Source: Pseudomonas putida (GTDB lineage: Bacteria > Pseudomonadota > Gammaproteobacteria > Pseudomonadales > Pseudomonadaceae). From it: a stretch of 64,000 nucleotides of DNA. The stretch lies in assembly GCA_041071465.1 (NCBI GenBank), contig CP163498.1, positions 4,668,001 through 4,732,000 on the forward strand, in the 5' to 3' direction. The translations under genes were made by a program, and so were the position numbers. This document shows, in pieces, positions 28,115 through 36,534 of this stretch (the stretch's first letter is position 1; each line of letters opens with the position of its first letter). Under the pieces are notes generated by a model. That model ran no database searches. It was given only the letters and a program-made list of their open reading frames with translations, and was not told the origin of the DNA.

Positions 28115-29601
28115 CTTTTGCCCAGACCCCACTTCACCGCGCCCTGCAAGCGCTGACCCGTGGGCGTGGCTCGCGCCTGCTCGGCGCCGGGCTGTGCGTG
28201 GCCTTGCTCAGTGCCTGCACACTGAGCCCGGACTACCACCGCCCCGAGCTGAACAGCTCGGCGGCGCAGTTCAAGCACGCCGAAGGCTGGACCCAGGCCT
28301 CGCCGTCCGATGCCATCGCCCGCGGCGCCTGGTGGGAAATCTACGGCGATGCCGGGCTCAATGCGCTGGTCGAGGAGCTTAACCGCAGCAACCAGACCGT
28401 GGCGCAATCAGAGGCCCAGTACCGTCAGGCCCAGGCGCTGGTGCGCAGCAGCCGTGCGGCGCTGTTCCCCAGCCTGGACCTGAGCGCCAGCAAAAACCGC
28501 TCGGCGCAGGGTACCGGCAGCTCCAGTTCGAGCCTTTCCAACAACAGCAGTGGCATTCGCAACACCTACAACGCGCAGTTGGGCGTGAGCTGGGAAATCG
28601 ACCTGTGGGGCAAGCTGCGGGAAACCATGAATGCCAACGAGGCCAGTGCCGAAGCCAGCTTCGCCGACCTCGCTTCGATCCGCCTGAGCCAGCAATCGGA
28701 GCTGGTGCAGAATTACCTGCAATTGCGCGTTATAGACGAGCAGAAACGCTTGCTGGAAGCCACCGTGGCGGCCTACGAGCGCTCGCTGCGCATGAACGAG
28801 AACCAGTACCGTGCCGGTGTCGCTGGCCCTGATGCCGTGGCCCAGGCCCGCACCCAGCTCAAAAGCACCCAGGCCGACCTGATCGACCTGATCTGGCAGC
28901 GCGCGCAGTTCGAGAACGCCATTGCCGTGCTGCTGGGCAAGGCCCCCGCCGACTTTGCCCTGGCCGACAGCAAGGCGATTCCGGCACTGCCGCAAATACC
29001 GGTTTCGCTGCCTTCGCAACTGCTGGAGCGGCGCCCGGATATCGCGGCGGCCGAACGTAATGTGATGGCGGCCAACGCCAACATTGGCGTGTCGCGGGCA
29101 GCGTACTTCCCGGACCTCAGCCTGAGCATGAGTGGCGGTTATTCCAGCAGCAGCTTCAGCAACTGGATCGAGCTGCCCAACCGCTATTGGTCGGTAGGCC
29201 CGCAGTTGGCGCTGACTCTGTTCGACGCTGGCAAACGCAGCGCCGAGGTCGACCGCACGGTGGCAGTGTATGACCAGACCGTTGCGCAGTATCGCCAGAC
29301 GGTGCTGGACGGCTTCAAGGAAGTGGAAAACCTGCTGGTGCAGTTGAAGGTGTATGGCGATGAAGCCGTGGTGCGCCAGGAAGCGCTGGATGCCGCCCGC
29401 GAGTCGCTGCGCCTGACCGAGAACCAGTACCGCGCCGGGCTGATCGGCTACCTGGATGTGGTCAACGTGCAGACCACGGCGCTGAGCAACGAGCGCAGTG
29501 TGTTGAACCTGCTGCAAGGGCGCCTGGTGGCCAGCGTGCAACTGGTGGCTGCGCTGGGGGGCGGCTGGGATGCCGAGCAAGCCTTTGCCGAGCAGGACTG
29601 A
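28111..29601 (+). CDS. opmB: RND efflux outer-membrane channel lipoprotein (OpmB type)
   Basis: A 496-residue TolC/OprM-family outer-membrane factor. The lipobox LLSAC puts the acylated cysteine at residue 36, followed by TLSPDYHRPE. Two copies of the OEP domain show the typical repeat YRAGVAGPDAVAQARTQLKSTQ and YRAGLIGYLDVVNVQTTALSNE, with LLERRPDIAAAERNVMAANANIGVSRAAYFPDL between. It completes the tripartite pump. The start overlaps the muxC stop (ATGA); an upstream ATG at 28069 lies within muxC and is not preferred. A REP pair follows the stop by about 17 bases. Confidence 0.93.
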   Translation: MTFAQTPLHRALQALTRGRGSRLLGAGLCVALLSACTLSPDYHRPELNSSAAQFKHAEGWTQASPSDAIARGAWWEIYGDAGLNALVEELNRSNQTVAQSEAQYRQAQALVRSSRAALFPSLDLSASKNRSAQGTGSSSSSLSNNSSGIRNTYNAQLGVSWEIDLWGKLRETMNANEASAEASFADLASIRLSQQSELVQNYLQLRVIDEQKRLLEATVAAYERSLRMNENQYRAGVAGPDAVAQARTQLKSTQADLIDLIWQRAQFENAIAVLLGKAPADFALADSKAIPALPQIPVSLPSQLLERRPDIAAAERNVMAANANIGVSRAAYFPDLSLSMSGGYSSSSFSNWIELPNRYWSVGPQLALTLFDAGKRSAEVDRTVAVYDQTVAQYRQTVLDGFKEVENLLVQLKVYGDEAVVRQEALDAARESLRLTENQYRAGLIGYLDVVNVQTTALSNERSVLNLLQGRLVASVQLVAALGGGWDAEQAFAEQD

Positions 29602-29617
29602 AGCAATCGCACGCGTT

Positions 29618-29737
29618 TGTGGGCGCGGCCTTGTGTCGCGAAAAGGGCCGCAAAGCGGCCCCAGATTATTCGCGTAACCATTAATATTGCTGGGGCTGCT
29701 TCGCAGCCCTTTCGCGACACAAGGCCGCTTCCACAAG
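29618..29737. repeat. Paired REP element after opmB
   Basis: Outer arms GTGGGCGCGGCCTTGTGTCG and the complement ending GACACAAGGCCGCTTCCAC enclose GGGCCGCAAAGCGGCCC and GGGGCTGCTTCGCAGCCC hairpins. This is the best-preserved copy of the long REP pair in the window. It lies directly after the pump operon and likely acts as transcript end or mRNA stabiliser. Confidence 0.92.
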
Positions 29738-29868
29738 GTACAGCGCATAGTTGTATCATCCAGGTATTGGATCCATTCCCATTCGCAAAAACCCCGTGCG
29801 TTTCGCTTAAGCTTGAGTACAATCGTCAGCTTTTGCCGGGCACCCTGTCCCGTCGCTGGAATTCCCCA

Positions 29869-31956
29869 ATGTTGACCGGTAGCTACTCCTCTTCGCTGGT
29901 GTTGATTTCGCTGTGCGTGGCGATCCTGGCGTCCTATACCGCCCTCGATCTGACCGGCCGTATCGCCACGGCCAAGGGCCGAGCTGCCTACCTGTGGATG
30001 GGCGGCGGTGCGCTGGCCATGGGCATCGGCGTGTGGTCGATGCACTTCATTGGGATGCTAGCCTTCAGCTTGCCCATCGACCTGGGTTACGACCTTGCCC
30101 TGACCGCGTTCTCGCTGTTGATTGCCGTGCTGTCCTCGGGCTTTGCCTTGTGGTTGGTCAGCCAGCCGAGCCTGCCGGCGCTGCAACTGGGGCTTGGCGC
30201 GTTGATCATGGGCGCTGGCATCGCCTGCATGCATTACACCGGTATGGCCGCGCTGCGCATGCTGCCGGGTATCGATTACGACCCGACGTTGTTCGGCGCC
30301 TCGTTGCTGATTGCCGTGGGCGCCTCGGCGGCGGCGTTGTGGATCGCCTTCCGCCTGCGCAGGCACACCCCCTATGTGCGGCAGATTCGAGGCCTGGCGG
30401 CGGTGGTCATGGGCTTTGCCATCGTCGGCATGCATTACACCGGCATGGCGGCGGCGAATTTCCCCGAGGGCAGCTTCTGTGGTGCGCTGGGCGGCGGGCT
30501 GCAGGGTGAGGGCCTGGTCTACCTGGTACTGATCACCACCCTGGCGGTACTGGCTGTGGCTTTGTTGACCTCGGTGTTGGACGCACGCCTCGAAGCGCGT
30601 ACGGCCGAGCTGGCCCGTTCGCTGACCTTGGCCAACCAAGAGCTCACCCAACTGGCCCTGCACGACACCCTCACCGATCTGCCCAACCGTACCTTGCTGG
30701 CCGACCGTATCGAGCAGGCCATCGCCAAGGTAGCGGAGCAGGGCGGTTGTTTTGCCCTGATGTTCATCGACCTGGACGGCTTCAAACCGGTCAACGATGC
30801 CTTTGGCCATCACATCGGCGACCTGCTGCTCAAGGCCGTGGCGGCGCGCCTGCGTGGCCACCTGCACAGCCAGGACACCCTGGCGCGAATTGGGGGTGAC
30901 GAGTTCGTGCTGTTGGTGGAACTGCAGGAGCCGAATGATGCCATGGACGTGGCGGTCAAGCAGGTCAACCTGGTGTCACGGCCATTTCGCGTGGCCGAGC
31001 ACGACCTGCAACTGTCGGCCAGCCTGGGCATCGTCCTGTACCCAGGCAACGGCCAGGACCAGCATGAGTTGCTGCGCAATGCCGACGCGGCCATGTACCA
31101 CGCCAAGAGCGCCGGCAAGAACGGCTACAGCTTCTTCGATGTGTCGATGAACAGCAACGCCCGCCAGCAACTGCAGTTGCTGCAGGACTTGCGCCAGGCA
31201 CTGGAACAGCGCCAGTTCCGCCTGCATTACCAGCCCAAGTTCGACGCCCAAGCCTGCCAGCCGATCGGCGCCGAGGCGTTGTTGCGCTGGGAGCACCCGC
31301 AGCATGGCCTGCTGCTGCCCGACCGTTTCATCGGCCTGGCGGAAAAGACCGGCCTGATCATTCCTATTGGTGAGTGGGTGTTGATAGAGGCCTGCCGGCA
31401 GATGCGCCAGTGGCTGGACCAGGGCCACAACGGCTGGCGCATGGCGGTGAACCTGTCGGCCATCCAGTTCTGCCACGCCGGGCTGGTAGAGAGCGTGGCA
31501 CGCGCCCTGGAGCAGAATGGCCTGCCCGCCAACTGCCTGACCCTGGAAATCACCGAAACCACCGCCATGCACGACGCCGACGCCAGCCTGACCGTGTTGC
31601 AGCGCCTGTCCGACATGGGTGTGGACCTGTCCATCGATGACTTTGGCACCGGCTATTCCAGCCTGATGTACCTCAAGCGCCTGCCAGCCAACGAGCTGAA
31701 GATCGACCGCGGCTTCGTGCGCGACCTGGAGCAGGACAGTGACGATGCCGCGATCGTTTCGGCCATTGTCGCACTGGGCCAGGCGTTGGGCCTGCGTATC
31801 GTTGCCGAGGGGGTGGAGACCGACATGCAGCAGGACTTCCTGACCCGCTTGGGTTGCGATTCGCTGCAGGGTTACCTGCTGGGCCAGCCGGTGCCGGCCG
31901 AGCAGTTCATGGGCAAGTTGCGGGCGATGGGCGAGGAAAGTAACGCTGCGAGCTAG
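29869..31956 (+). CDS. MHYT-GGDEF-EAL membrane protein (c-di-GMP turnover)
   Basis: A 695-residue protein. Seven membrane helices at about residues 1-245 carry three MHYT-type motifs (MHFIGM, MHYTGM, MHYTGM), thought to bind metal and sense a diatomic gas. A GGDEF domain follows (about 265-425) with an intact catalytic loop RIGGDEF, then an EAL domain (about 440-690) with EALLRW, NLS, EITETTAM, DDFGTGYSSL and the EGVET glutamate. Both catalytic sites look complete, so it could make and break c-di-GMP. The hybrid architecture is common in Pseudomonas and often acts as a phosphodiesterase controlling biofilm dispersal. The start ATG 29869 opens directly with MLTGSYSSSL; a longer frame upstream crosses the REP element. 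Stop overlaps the convergent DUF1652 gene by three bases. Confidence 0.94.
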   Translation: MLTGSYSSSLVLISLCVAILASYTALDLTGRIATAKGRAAYLWMGGGALAMGIGVWSMHFIGMLAFSLPIDLGYDLALTAFSLLIAVLSSGFALWLVSQPSLPALQLGLGALIMGAGIACMHYTGMAALRMLPGIDYDPTLFGASLLIAVGASAAALWIAFRLRRHTPYVRQIRGLAAVVMGFAIVGMHYTGMAAANFPEGSFCGALGGGLQGEGLVYLVLITTLAVLAVALLTSVLDARLEARTAELARSLTLANQELTQLALHDTLTDLPNRTLLADRIEQAIAKVAEQGGCFALMFIDLDGFKPVNDAFGHHIGDLLLKAVAARLRGHLHSQDTLARIGGDEFVLLVELQEPNDAMDVAVKQVNLVSRPFRVAEHDLQLSASLGIVLYPGNGQDQHELLRNADAAMYHAKSAGKNGYSFFDVSMNSNARQQLQLLQDLRQALEQRQFRLHYQPKFDAQACQPIGAEALLRWEHPQHGLLLPDRFIGLAEKTGLIIPIGEWVLIEACRQMRQWLDQGHNGWRMAVNLSAIQFCHAGLVESVARALEQNGLPANCLTLEITETTAMHDADASLTVLQRLSDMGVDLSIDDFGTGYSSLMYLKRLPANELKIDRGFVRDLEQDSDDAAIVSAIVALGQALGLRIVAEGVETDMQQDFLTRLGCDSLQGYLLGQPVPAEQFMGKLRAMGEESNAAS

Positions 31957-32213
31957 ACCGCAGCGCGCAAGGTAACCGCGGGTATGAAGGCATCCATCTC
32001 CGCCTCGACGGCCTCGATGATGCGTTCTACATCGGCGGCGGCCATGATCGCTGCACAAGGGATGCCGGCAATTGCCAGCAGGGTTTCACCGCTGGCGCGG
32101 TCAAACAACCGCGCGACCAAGCTGCGTGGCGCATCCATGCTGGCCTCGAAGCCCAGCGGGTGGAAATGCCAGCGCATCACCTGGCAGGCGTTGGGGAACG
32201 TCATCTTGTTCAT
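31953..32213 (-). CDS. DUF1652 family small protein
   Basis: An 86-residue protein from MNKMTFPNAC, chosen because GGAGG stands five bases upstream. It matches the small Pseudomonas DUF1652 family (FPNACQVMRWHFHPLGFEASMDAP, then VARLFDRASGETLLAIAGIPCAA and a final acidic helix VERIIEAVEAEMDAF). The function is unknown; members are short cytoplasmic proteins. The stop codon shares CTAG with the stop of the convergent c-di-GMP gene, so the transcripts overlap tail to tail. Confidence 0.85.
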   Translation of the reverse strand: MNKMTFPNACQVMRWHFHPLGFEASMDAPRSLVARLFDRASGETLLAIAGIPCAAIMAAADVERIIEAVEAEMDAFIPAVTLRAAV

Positions 32214-32483
32214 GCCAGCCTCCTTGTCCATGCCTGGACGTGGTGAGCGGGTGGCCACTTCGATGCAGCCGCCGGGAAGGTAAACATAGCACCTGTCACG
32301 GGCGATTCTCGGCTGCAAATACGACAAATGCGCTAATGCATGACAGCGATCACATCCTTGTCGTGGGTTAGGATTGTTCGGTGACTGCGTGGCAAACGTT
32401 TTCCTGGCAGTGTGGCGGCCGGTTTTCCCGTTGAGTTGCATTGATTTCGCCACCGTTCAGCATCCAGGTTTCAGACGAGCGGT
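32214..32483. other. Intergenic region between DUF1652 and DUF1345 genes
   Basis: About 270 bases upstream of the DUF1652 gene and downstream of the DUF1345 gene, both on the minus strand. It must hold the DUF1652 promoter. I see no hairpin terminator, no REP and no convincing coding frame in it. Confidence 0.5.
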
Positions 32484-33131
32484 TCAACCCAGCAGCCCGG
32501 CGGCGATATTGATGGTGAACCCCAAAATGGCCGTATTGAACACGAACCCCACCAATGAATGCGCCAGCACCACCCGGCGTAATCCTCGCCCTGCGACGCC
32601 CACGTCAGACGTTTGCACCGCGACGCTGATGGTGAACGAGAAGTAATGAAAGTCCCAGTAATCCGGGTTGCGTTCGCCATCAGCGAAGCGCAGAGGCGGT
32701 TCGTGGTTTTGCCCGGTGTAGAACAGCCGCGCGTAGTGCAGGCTGAAGATGCAGCCGATCAGCAGCCAGGAACCGGCTACGGTCAGGCCGGTGTAAAGGT
32801 AGTGCAGGGCCAGCGGTGTGCCTTGCAGGCCGCGGCTGGAAACCAGTTGCAGGGTGACCGCGGCAAGGCTGGCGATGGCGGCGATGCACACGGTCAGCAG
32901 GACTATGCCCGCGTTTTCGTCTTCGACACGGGCGACCTTGCGGACTTTATCGGGGCCTGCGTTCCAGCTCAGGTACAGCACCAGCAGCAGGTACAGCCAT
33001 ACGCCTAGGTTCCAGCCGGCGAGGATGTGCTGCACGGTATCGCCAGCTGGGATCAACCAGGCGCCAACAAGGCCAACTGCTGCGGCGAGGCTCAGGCGAG
33101 GGTGTGTGCGGGTCAGGCGGTGGAAAGCCAT
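32484..33131 (-). CDS. DUF1345 family membrane protein
   Basis: A 215-residue inner-membrane protein starting [20 protein letters not shown]. Five or six hydrophobic segments are visible. Its most typical part is the C-terminal half, with [58 protein letters not shown], the DUF1345 hallmark that resembles the pore end of two-pore channel-like proteins. The true role is unknown. A longer frame upstream to 33563 overlaps the pgm start region and is rejected. It is divergent from pgm with about 170 bases between. Confidence 0.86.
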   Translation of the reverse strand: MAFHRLTRTHPRLSLAAAVGLVGAWLIPAGDTVQHILAGWNLGVWLYLLLVLYLSWNAGPDKVRKVARVEDENAGIVLLTVCIAAIASLAAVTLQLVSSRGLQGTPLALHYLYTGLTVAGSWLLIGCIFSLHYARLFYTGQNHEPPLRFADGERNPDYWDFHYFSFTISVAVQTSDVGVAGRGLRRVVLAHSLVGFVFNTAILGFTINIAAGLLG

Positions 33132-33299
33132 GGGGCCTCTTTTACAAGGGTATGGCTTGTACTCTAGACCAAGACACCAGCACAAAGCTGCAGCACAGGC
33201 TGAACCGCCTGTTCTTTGCTGCCGCCCATCGCACACCCTTGCAACTCTCAGTACACTGCACGCTCCAACACCAACATCTGTTGAACTCGAGGTTTTTGC

Positions 33300-34937
33300 A
33301 TGACGCTCAGTCCTTTGGCAGGCAAGCCGGCTCCGGCCAGCGTGCTGGTCGATATTCCCCGACTGCTCACCGCCTACTACACCGGCCGCCCCGACGCCGC
33401 CGTGGCGGCCCAGCGCGTGGCCTTCGGCACCTCGGGGCACCGGGGCACTTCGCTTGAATTGAGTTTCAACGAATACCACGTCCTGGCCATCACCCAGGCC
33501 ATCTGCCTGTACCGCCAGGAAAAGGGCATCGACGGCCCGCTGTTCATCGGCGCCGACACCCACGCCCTGTCGGCACCGGCCACCGCCAGCGCCCTGGAAG
33601 TGCTCGCAGCCAACGGCGTGCAGGTGATGCTATCGAAGGATGACGAGTACACGCCCACGCCGGCCGTGTCCCACGCCATCCTTTGCTACAACCGTGGCCG
33701 CCAGCAGGGGCTGGCCGACGGCATCGTCATCACCCCGTCGCACAACCCGCCGCAAAGCGGTGGCTTCAAATACAACCCGCCCAATGGCGGCCCGGCCGAC
33801 AGTGATGTGACCAAGTGGGTCGAGGCCAAGGCCAACGAACTGCTGGCGGCGAACCTGGCGGGCGTCAAGCGCATGGACCATGGCCAGGCGCTGCAGGCCC
33901 CGACCACCCAGCGCCACGACTACGTGAGCAACTATGTAGCCGACCTGGAAAACGTCATCGACTTCGACGTTATCCGTGGTGCCAAGCTGCGCCTGGGCGT
34001 CGACCCGCTGGGTGGGGCAGGGGTGCGCTACTGGTCGGCCATTGCCGAGCACTATCAGCTGGACCTGGAAGTGGTGAACACCGAGGTCGACCCGACCTTC
34101 CGTTTCATGACCGTCGACTGGGACGGCCAGATCCGCATGGACCCTTCGTCGCCATACGCCATGCAGGGCCTGATCGGCCTTCGTGAGCGCTTCGACGTAG
34201 CATTCGCCTGCGACCCGGACCACGACCGCCACGGCATCGTCACCGCCGATGGCCTGCTGCAACCGAACAACTACCTGGCCGTGGCCATCGACTACCTGTA
34301 TCGCCACCGCCCGCAATGGCGCAGCGACGCCGCCGTGGGCAAGACCGTGGTCTCCAGCGGCCTGATCGACCGTGTAACCGAGCGCCTGGGTCGCGAGCTG
34401 TATGAAGTGCCGGTGGGCTTCAAGTACTTCGCCCAGGGCCTGTTCGACGGTTCGCTCGGTTTTGGTGGTGAAGAAAGTGCAGGGGCTTCGTTCCTGCGCC
34501 GCGATGGCTCGGTGTGGGCCACCGACAAGGACGGGTTGATCCCGGCCTTGCTCGCCGCCGAAATGACCGCCCGCACCGGGCGCAACCCAAGCCAGGCCTA
34601 CGCCGACCTGACCGAAGCACTGGGCAAGCCGTTCGCCACCCGTGTCGAGGCCAAGGCTGACGCCCGGCAGAAGGCGCTGCTGAGCAAGCTGGCGCCGGAG
34701 CAGGTGAAATCGACCGAGCTGGCCGGTGAGCCGATCGTGCAGATCCTCAGCCACGCGCCAGGCAATGGTCAGGCCATTGGCGGGCTGAAGGTGATGACCG
34801 CCAATGGCTGGTTCGCCGCGCGCCCGTCGGGTACCGAAGACATCTACAAGATCTACGCCGAAAGCTTCATCGACGAGGCGCACCTGCAGCGCCTGGTGCA
34901 GGAAGCACAAGTGCTGGTGGATGCGGCAATTGCCTGA
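33300..34937 (+). CDS. pgm: Phosphoglucomutase (alpha-D-glucose phosphate-specific)
   Basis: A 545-residue phosphohexomutase interconverting glucose 1-phosphate and glucose 6-phosphate, which links glycolysis to glycogen, trehalose and cell-surface glycans. The phosphoserine is in [25 protein letters not shown] (Ser147), the Mg site in [10 protein letters not shown], the sugar-binding loop in [14 protein letters not shown], and the phosphate-binding loop in [17 protein letters not shown]. The N-terminus [19 protein letters not shown] is typical of the Pgm branch rather than AlgC or GlmM. Single gene, followed by the Fur-like site of the sigma-factor operon. Confidence 0.96.
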   Translation: MTLSPLAGKPAPASVLVDIPRLLTAYYTGRPDAAVAAQRVAFGTSGHRGTSLELSFNEYHVLAITQAICLYRQEKGIDGPLFIGADTHALSAPATASALEVLAANGVQVMLSKDDEYTPTPAVSHAILCYNRGRQQGLADGIVITPSHNPPQSGGFKYNPPNGGPADSDVTKWVEAKANELLAANLAGVKRMDHGQALQAPTTQRHDYVSNYVADLENVIDFDVIRGAKLRLGVDPLGGAGVRYWSAIAEHYQLDLEVVNTEVDPTFRFMTVDWDGQIRMDPSSPYAMQGLIGLRERFDVAFACDPDHDRHGIVTADGLLQPNNYLAVAIDYLYRHRPQWRSDAAVGKTVVSSGLIDRVTERLGRELYEVPVGFKYFAQGLFDGSLGFGGEESAGASFLRRDGSVWATDKDGLIPALLAAEMTARTGRNPSQAYADLTEALGKPFATRVEAKADARQKALLSKLAPEQVKSTELAGEPIVQILSHAPGNGQAIGGLKVMTANGWFAARPSGTEDIYKIYAESFIDEAHLQRLVQEAQVLVDAAIA

Positions 34938-34970
34938 CCGGTAACAAACCGCTTGGTTCTGTGGTGTGAT

Positions 34971-34995
34971 GTAAATTAGAATTAATCTTATTTAC
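34971..34995 (+). promoter_or_regulatory. AT-rich palindrome, candidate Fur box before the ECF sigma gene
   Basis: A 25-base stretch starting GTAAATTAGA and ending ATCTTATTTAC is nearly identical to its own reverse complement and stands out as AT-rich in GC-rich DNA. It lies 20 bases before the sigma factor start, where Fur sites of FecI-type operons are expected. It only partly matches the classical GATAAT hexamer array, so the Fur assignment is by position and symmetry. Confidence 0.6.
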
Positions 34996-35015
34996 ACCGC
35001 CGCAGGGCCTTCCCG

Positions 35016-35528
35016 ATGATAGACGCCGCGCCGCCAACCGAGCCAAGCCTGCCTGCCCTGTACCGGGAGCACCGCGGCTGGCTTGAAACCTGGTTACGTC
35101 GGCGTCTGGGCAATGCCTGGGATGCTGCCGACCTCAGCCAAGATACCTTTCTGAGGGTATTGGCCAGTGCCCAGCCACTGGCAGACATTCGCGAACCGCG
35201 CGCTTACCTGCTGACCGTGGGCAAGCGCCTGCTGAGCAACTTCCACCAGCGGCGCAGCCTGGAGCAAGCCTACCTTGATGCCCTGGCCAACCTGCCCGAG
35301 CAGCATGTGCCTTCGCCAGAACAGCGTTGGGTGTTGCTGGAAACCCTGCAAGCACTGGATGAGTTGCTCGACGGCCTGAAGGCGCCGGTGCGCAAGGCCT
35401 TTCTCTGGAGCCAGCTGGAAGGCCTGGGTTACGCCGAAATTGGCCAGCGCCTGGGTATTTGCGAACGCTCCGTCAAGCGCTACATGGCGCAGGCCTATGA
35501 ACATTGCCTGCTGGCCGACTTGCAATGA
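35016..35528 (+). CDS. FecI-type ECF RNA polymerase sigma factor
   Basis: A 170-residue ECF sigma factor of the iron-starvation group. Region 2 is DAADLSQDTFLRVLASAQPLADIREPRAYLLTVGKRLLSNFHQRRSLEQAYLD, and region 4 is LDGLKAPVRKAFLWSQLEGLGYAEIGQRLGICERSVKRYMAQAYEHCL. It would direct transcription of the TonB receptor gene downstream when its cognate FecR relays ligand binding. The gene overlaps fecR by four bases (ATGA). The palindrome upstream suggests iron (Fur) control of the pair. Very likely a functional unit. Confidence 0.94.
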   Translation: MIDAAPPTEPSLPALYREHRGWLETWLRRRLGNAWDAADLSQDTFLRVLASAQPLADIREPRAYLLTVGKRLLSNFHQRRSLEQAYLDALANLPEQHVPSPEQRWVLLETLQALDELLDGLKAPVRKAFLWSQLEGLGYAEIGQRLGICERSVKRYMAQAYEHCLLADLQ

Positions 35529-36469
35529 GCCACAATCCTCCCCAAACGCGCGAAGCGCTGCGTGCAGCGGCCCGTTGGCTGGCGCTGCTGGATTCCGGCG
35601 ATGCCAGTGAGACTGACTTGCGCCACTTGGCGCAATGGCGCGCCAGCAACAGCCTGCACGAAGACGCCTGGCAAAAGGCAGCATTGCTGCGTGCGCGGTT
35701 TTCCGGGTTGCCCGGGGCGTTGGCGATGGCCACCCTGGACCGCCCGGATGCCGGCCGCAGGGCGCTGCTCGAACAGGCCCTGGGCGTGGCGGCGCTGCTG
35801 CCGACGGCCTGGCTGGTGAGCCGCGAGCTGCCACTTGATGCCTGGACCGCTGACCTGCGCACCTCGGTAGGCGAGCGCCGTCAGGTACTGCTGAGCGACG
35901 GAACTTTCGTGCAGTTGAACACCGACAGTGCGGTCAATATCGACCTGGATGCACGCCGTGTGGCACTGCTGCGCGGCGAAGTGGCAGTCAAAGTCCCCGG
36001 TAACCTTTTCCTGAGCCTGCAGGTGCCTTACGGCCAGGTGCTGCTCAGTGAAGGCGATGTGTGCTTGCGTCTGGTCGATGAGGCCTGTCGGGTGTCGGTG
36101 GTCAATGGGATGGCCAGTCTGCAGCCGTTGCGTGGCCCAGCAGTGATGTTGCGGGCCGGGCAACAGGCCAGTTTGCAGGCCGCGGGTGTCGGCCCTGTCA
36201 ACGGGTTCGACGCTTGGCCACTGGGCTGGCGCGAAGGCGTGCTGCGGTTGGATGATCGCCCATTGGGCGAGTTGCTGCACGAGCTGCGCAGGTATCGCCC
36301 CGGCGTGTTGCGTTGGGCACCTGCGCTTGAGGGCCTGCGTGTTACCGGCACATTCCGCCTTGACGATACCGACCGGGTGCTGGCCTTGCTGGCCGCCAGC
36401 CTGCCGTTGCAGGTGCATACCCGCACGCGTTATTGGGTGAGCCTGGCCGCACAAGAAAATCGTGCATGA
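35525..36469 (+). CDS. FecR-type anti-sigma factor / sigma regulator
   Basis: A 314-residue protein of the inner membrane. Residues about 9-55 form the cytoplasmic DUF4880 sigma-binding part (AARWLALLDSGDASETDLRHLAQWRAS). A membrane segment lies at about residues 87-100 (LGVAALLPTAWLV). The periplasmic FecR domain follows (TADLRTSVGERRQVLLSDGTFVQLNTDSAVNIDLDARRVALLRGEVAVKV), ending with an STN-like DUF4974 part that contacts the receptor. It holds the sigma factor until the receptor signals. Coupled to the sigma gene; receptor gene follows 65 bases later. Confidence 0.93.
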   Translation: MSHNPPQTREALRAAARWLALLDSGDASETDLRHLAQWRASNSLHEDAWQKAALLRARFSGLPGALAMATLDRPDAGRRALLEQALGVAALLPTAWLVSRELPLDAWTADLRTSVGERRQVLLSDGTFVQLNTDSAVNIDLDARRVALLRGEVAVKVPGNLFLSLQVPYGQVLLSEGDVCLRLVDEACRVSVVNGMASLQPLRGPAVMLRAGQQASLQAAGVGPVNGFDAWPLGWREGVLRLDDRPLGELLHELRRYRPGVLRWAPALEGLRVTGTFRLDDTDRVLALLAASLPLQVHTRTRYWVSLAAQENRA

Positions 36470-36534
36470 GGCTGTCCCTTTTTTTCACTCGCCGGTCATT
36501 ACCGGTATGAGAAAATAAAGGGGAGCCTTGTTCG

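Noticed and set aside
10206..29737. CRISPR array or tRNA-like structures
   Set aside because: The repeated hairpins are REP pairs spread singly over the window, not a regular repeat-spacer series, and no cloverleaf with conserved T-loop was seen.
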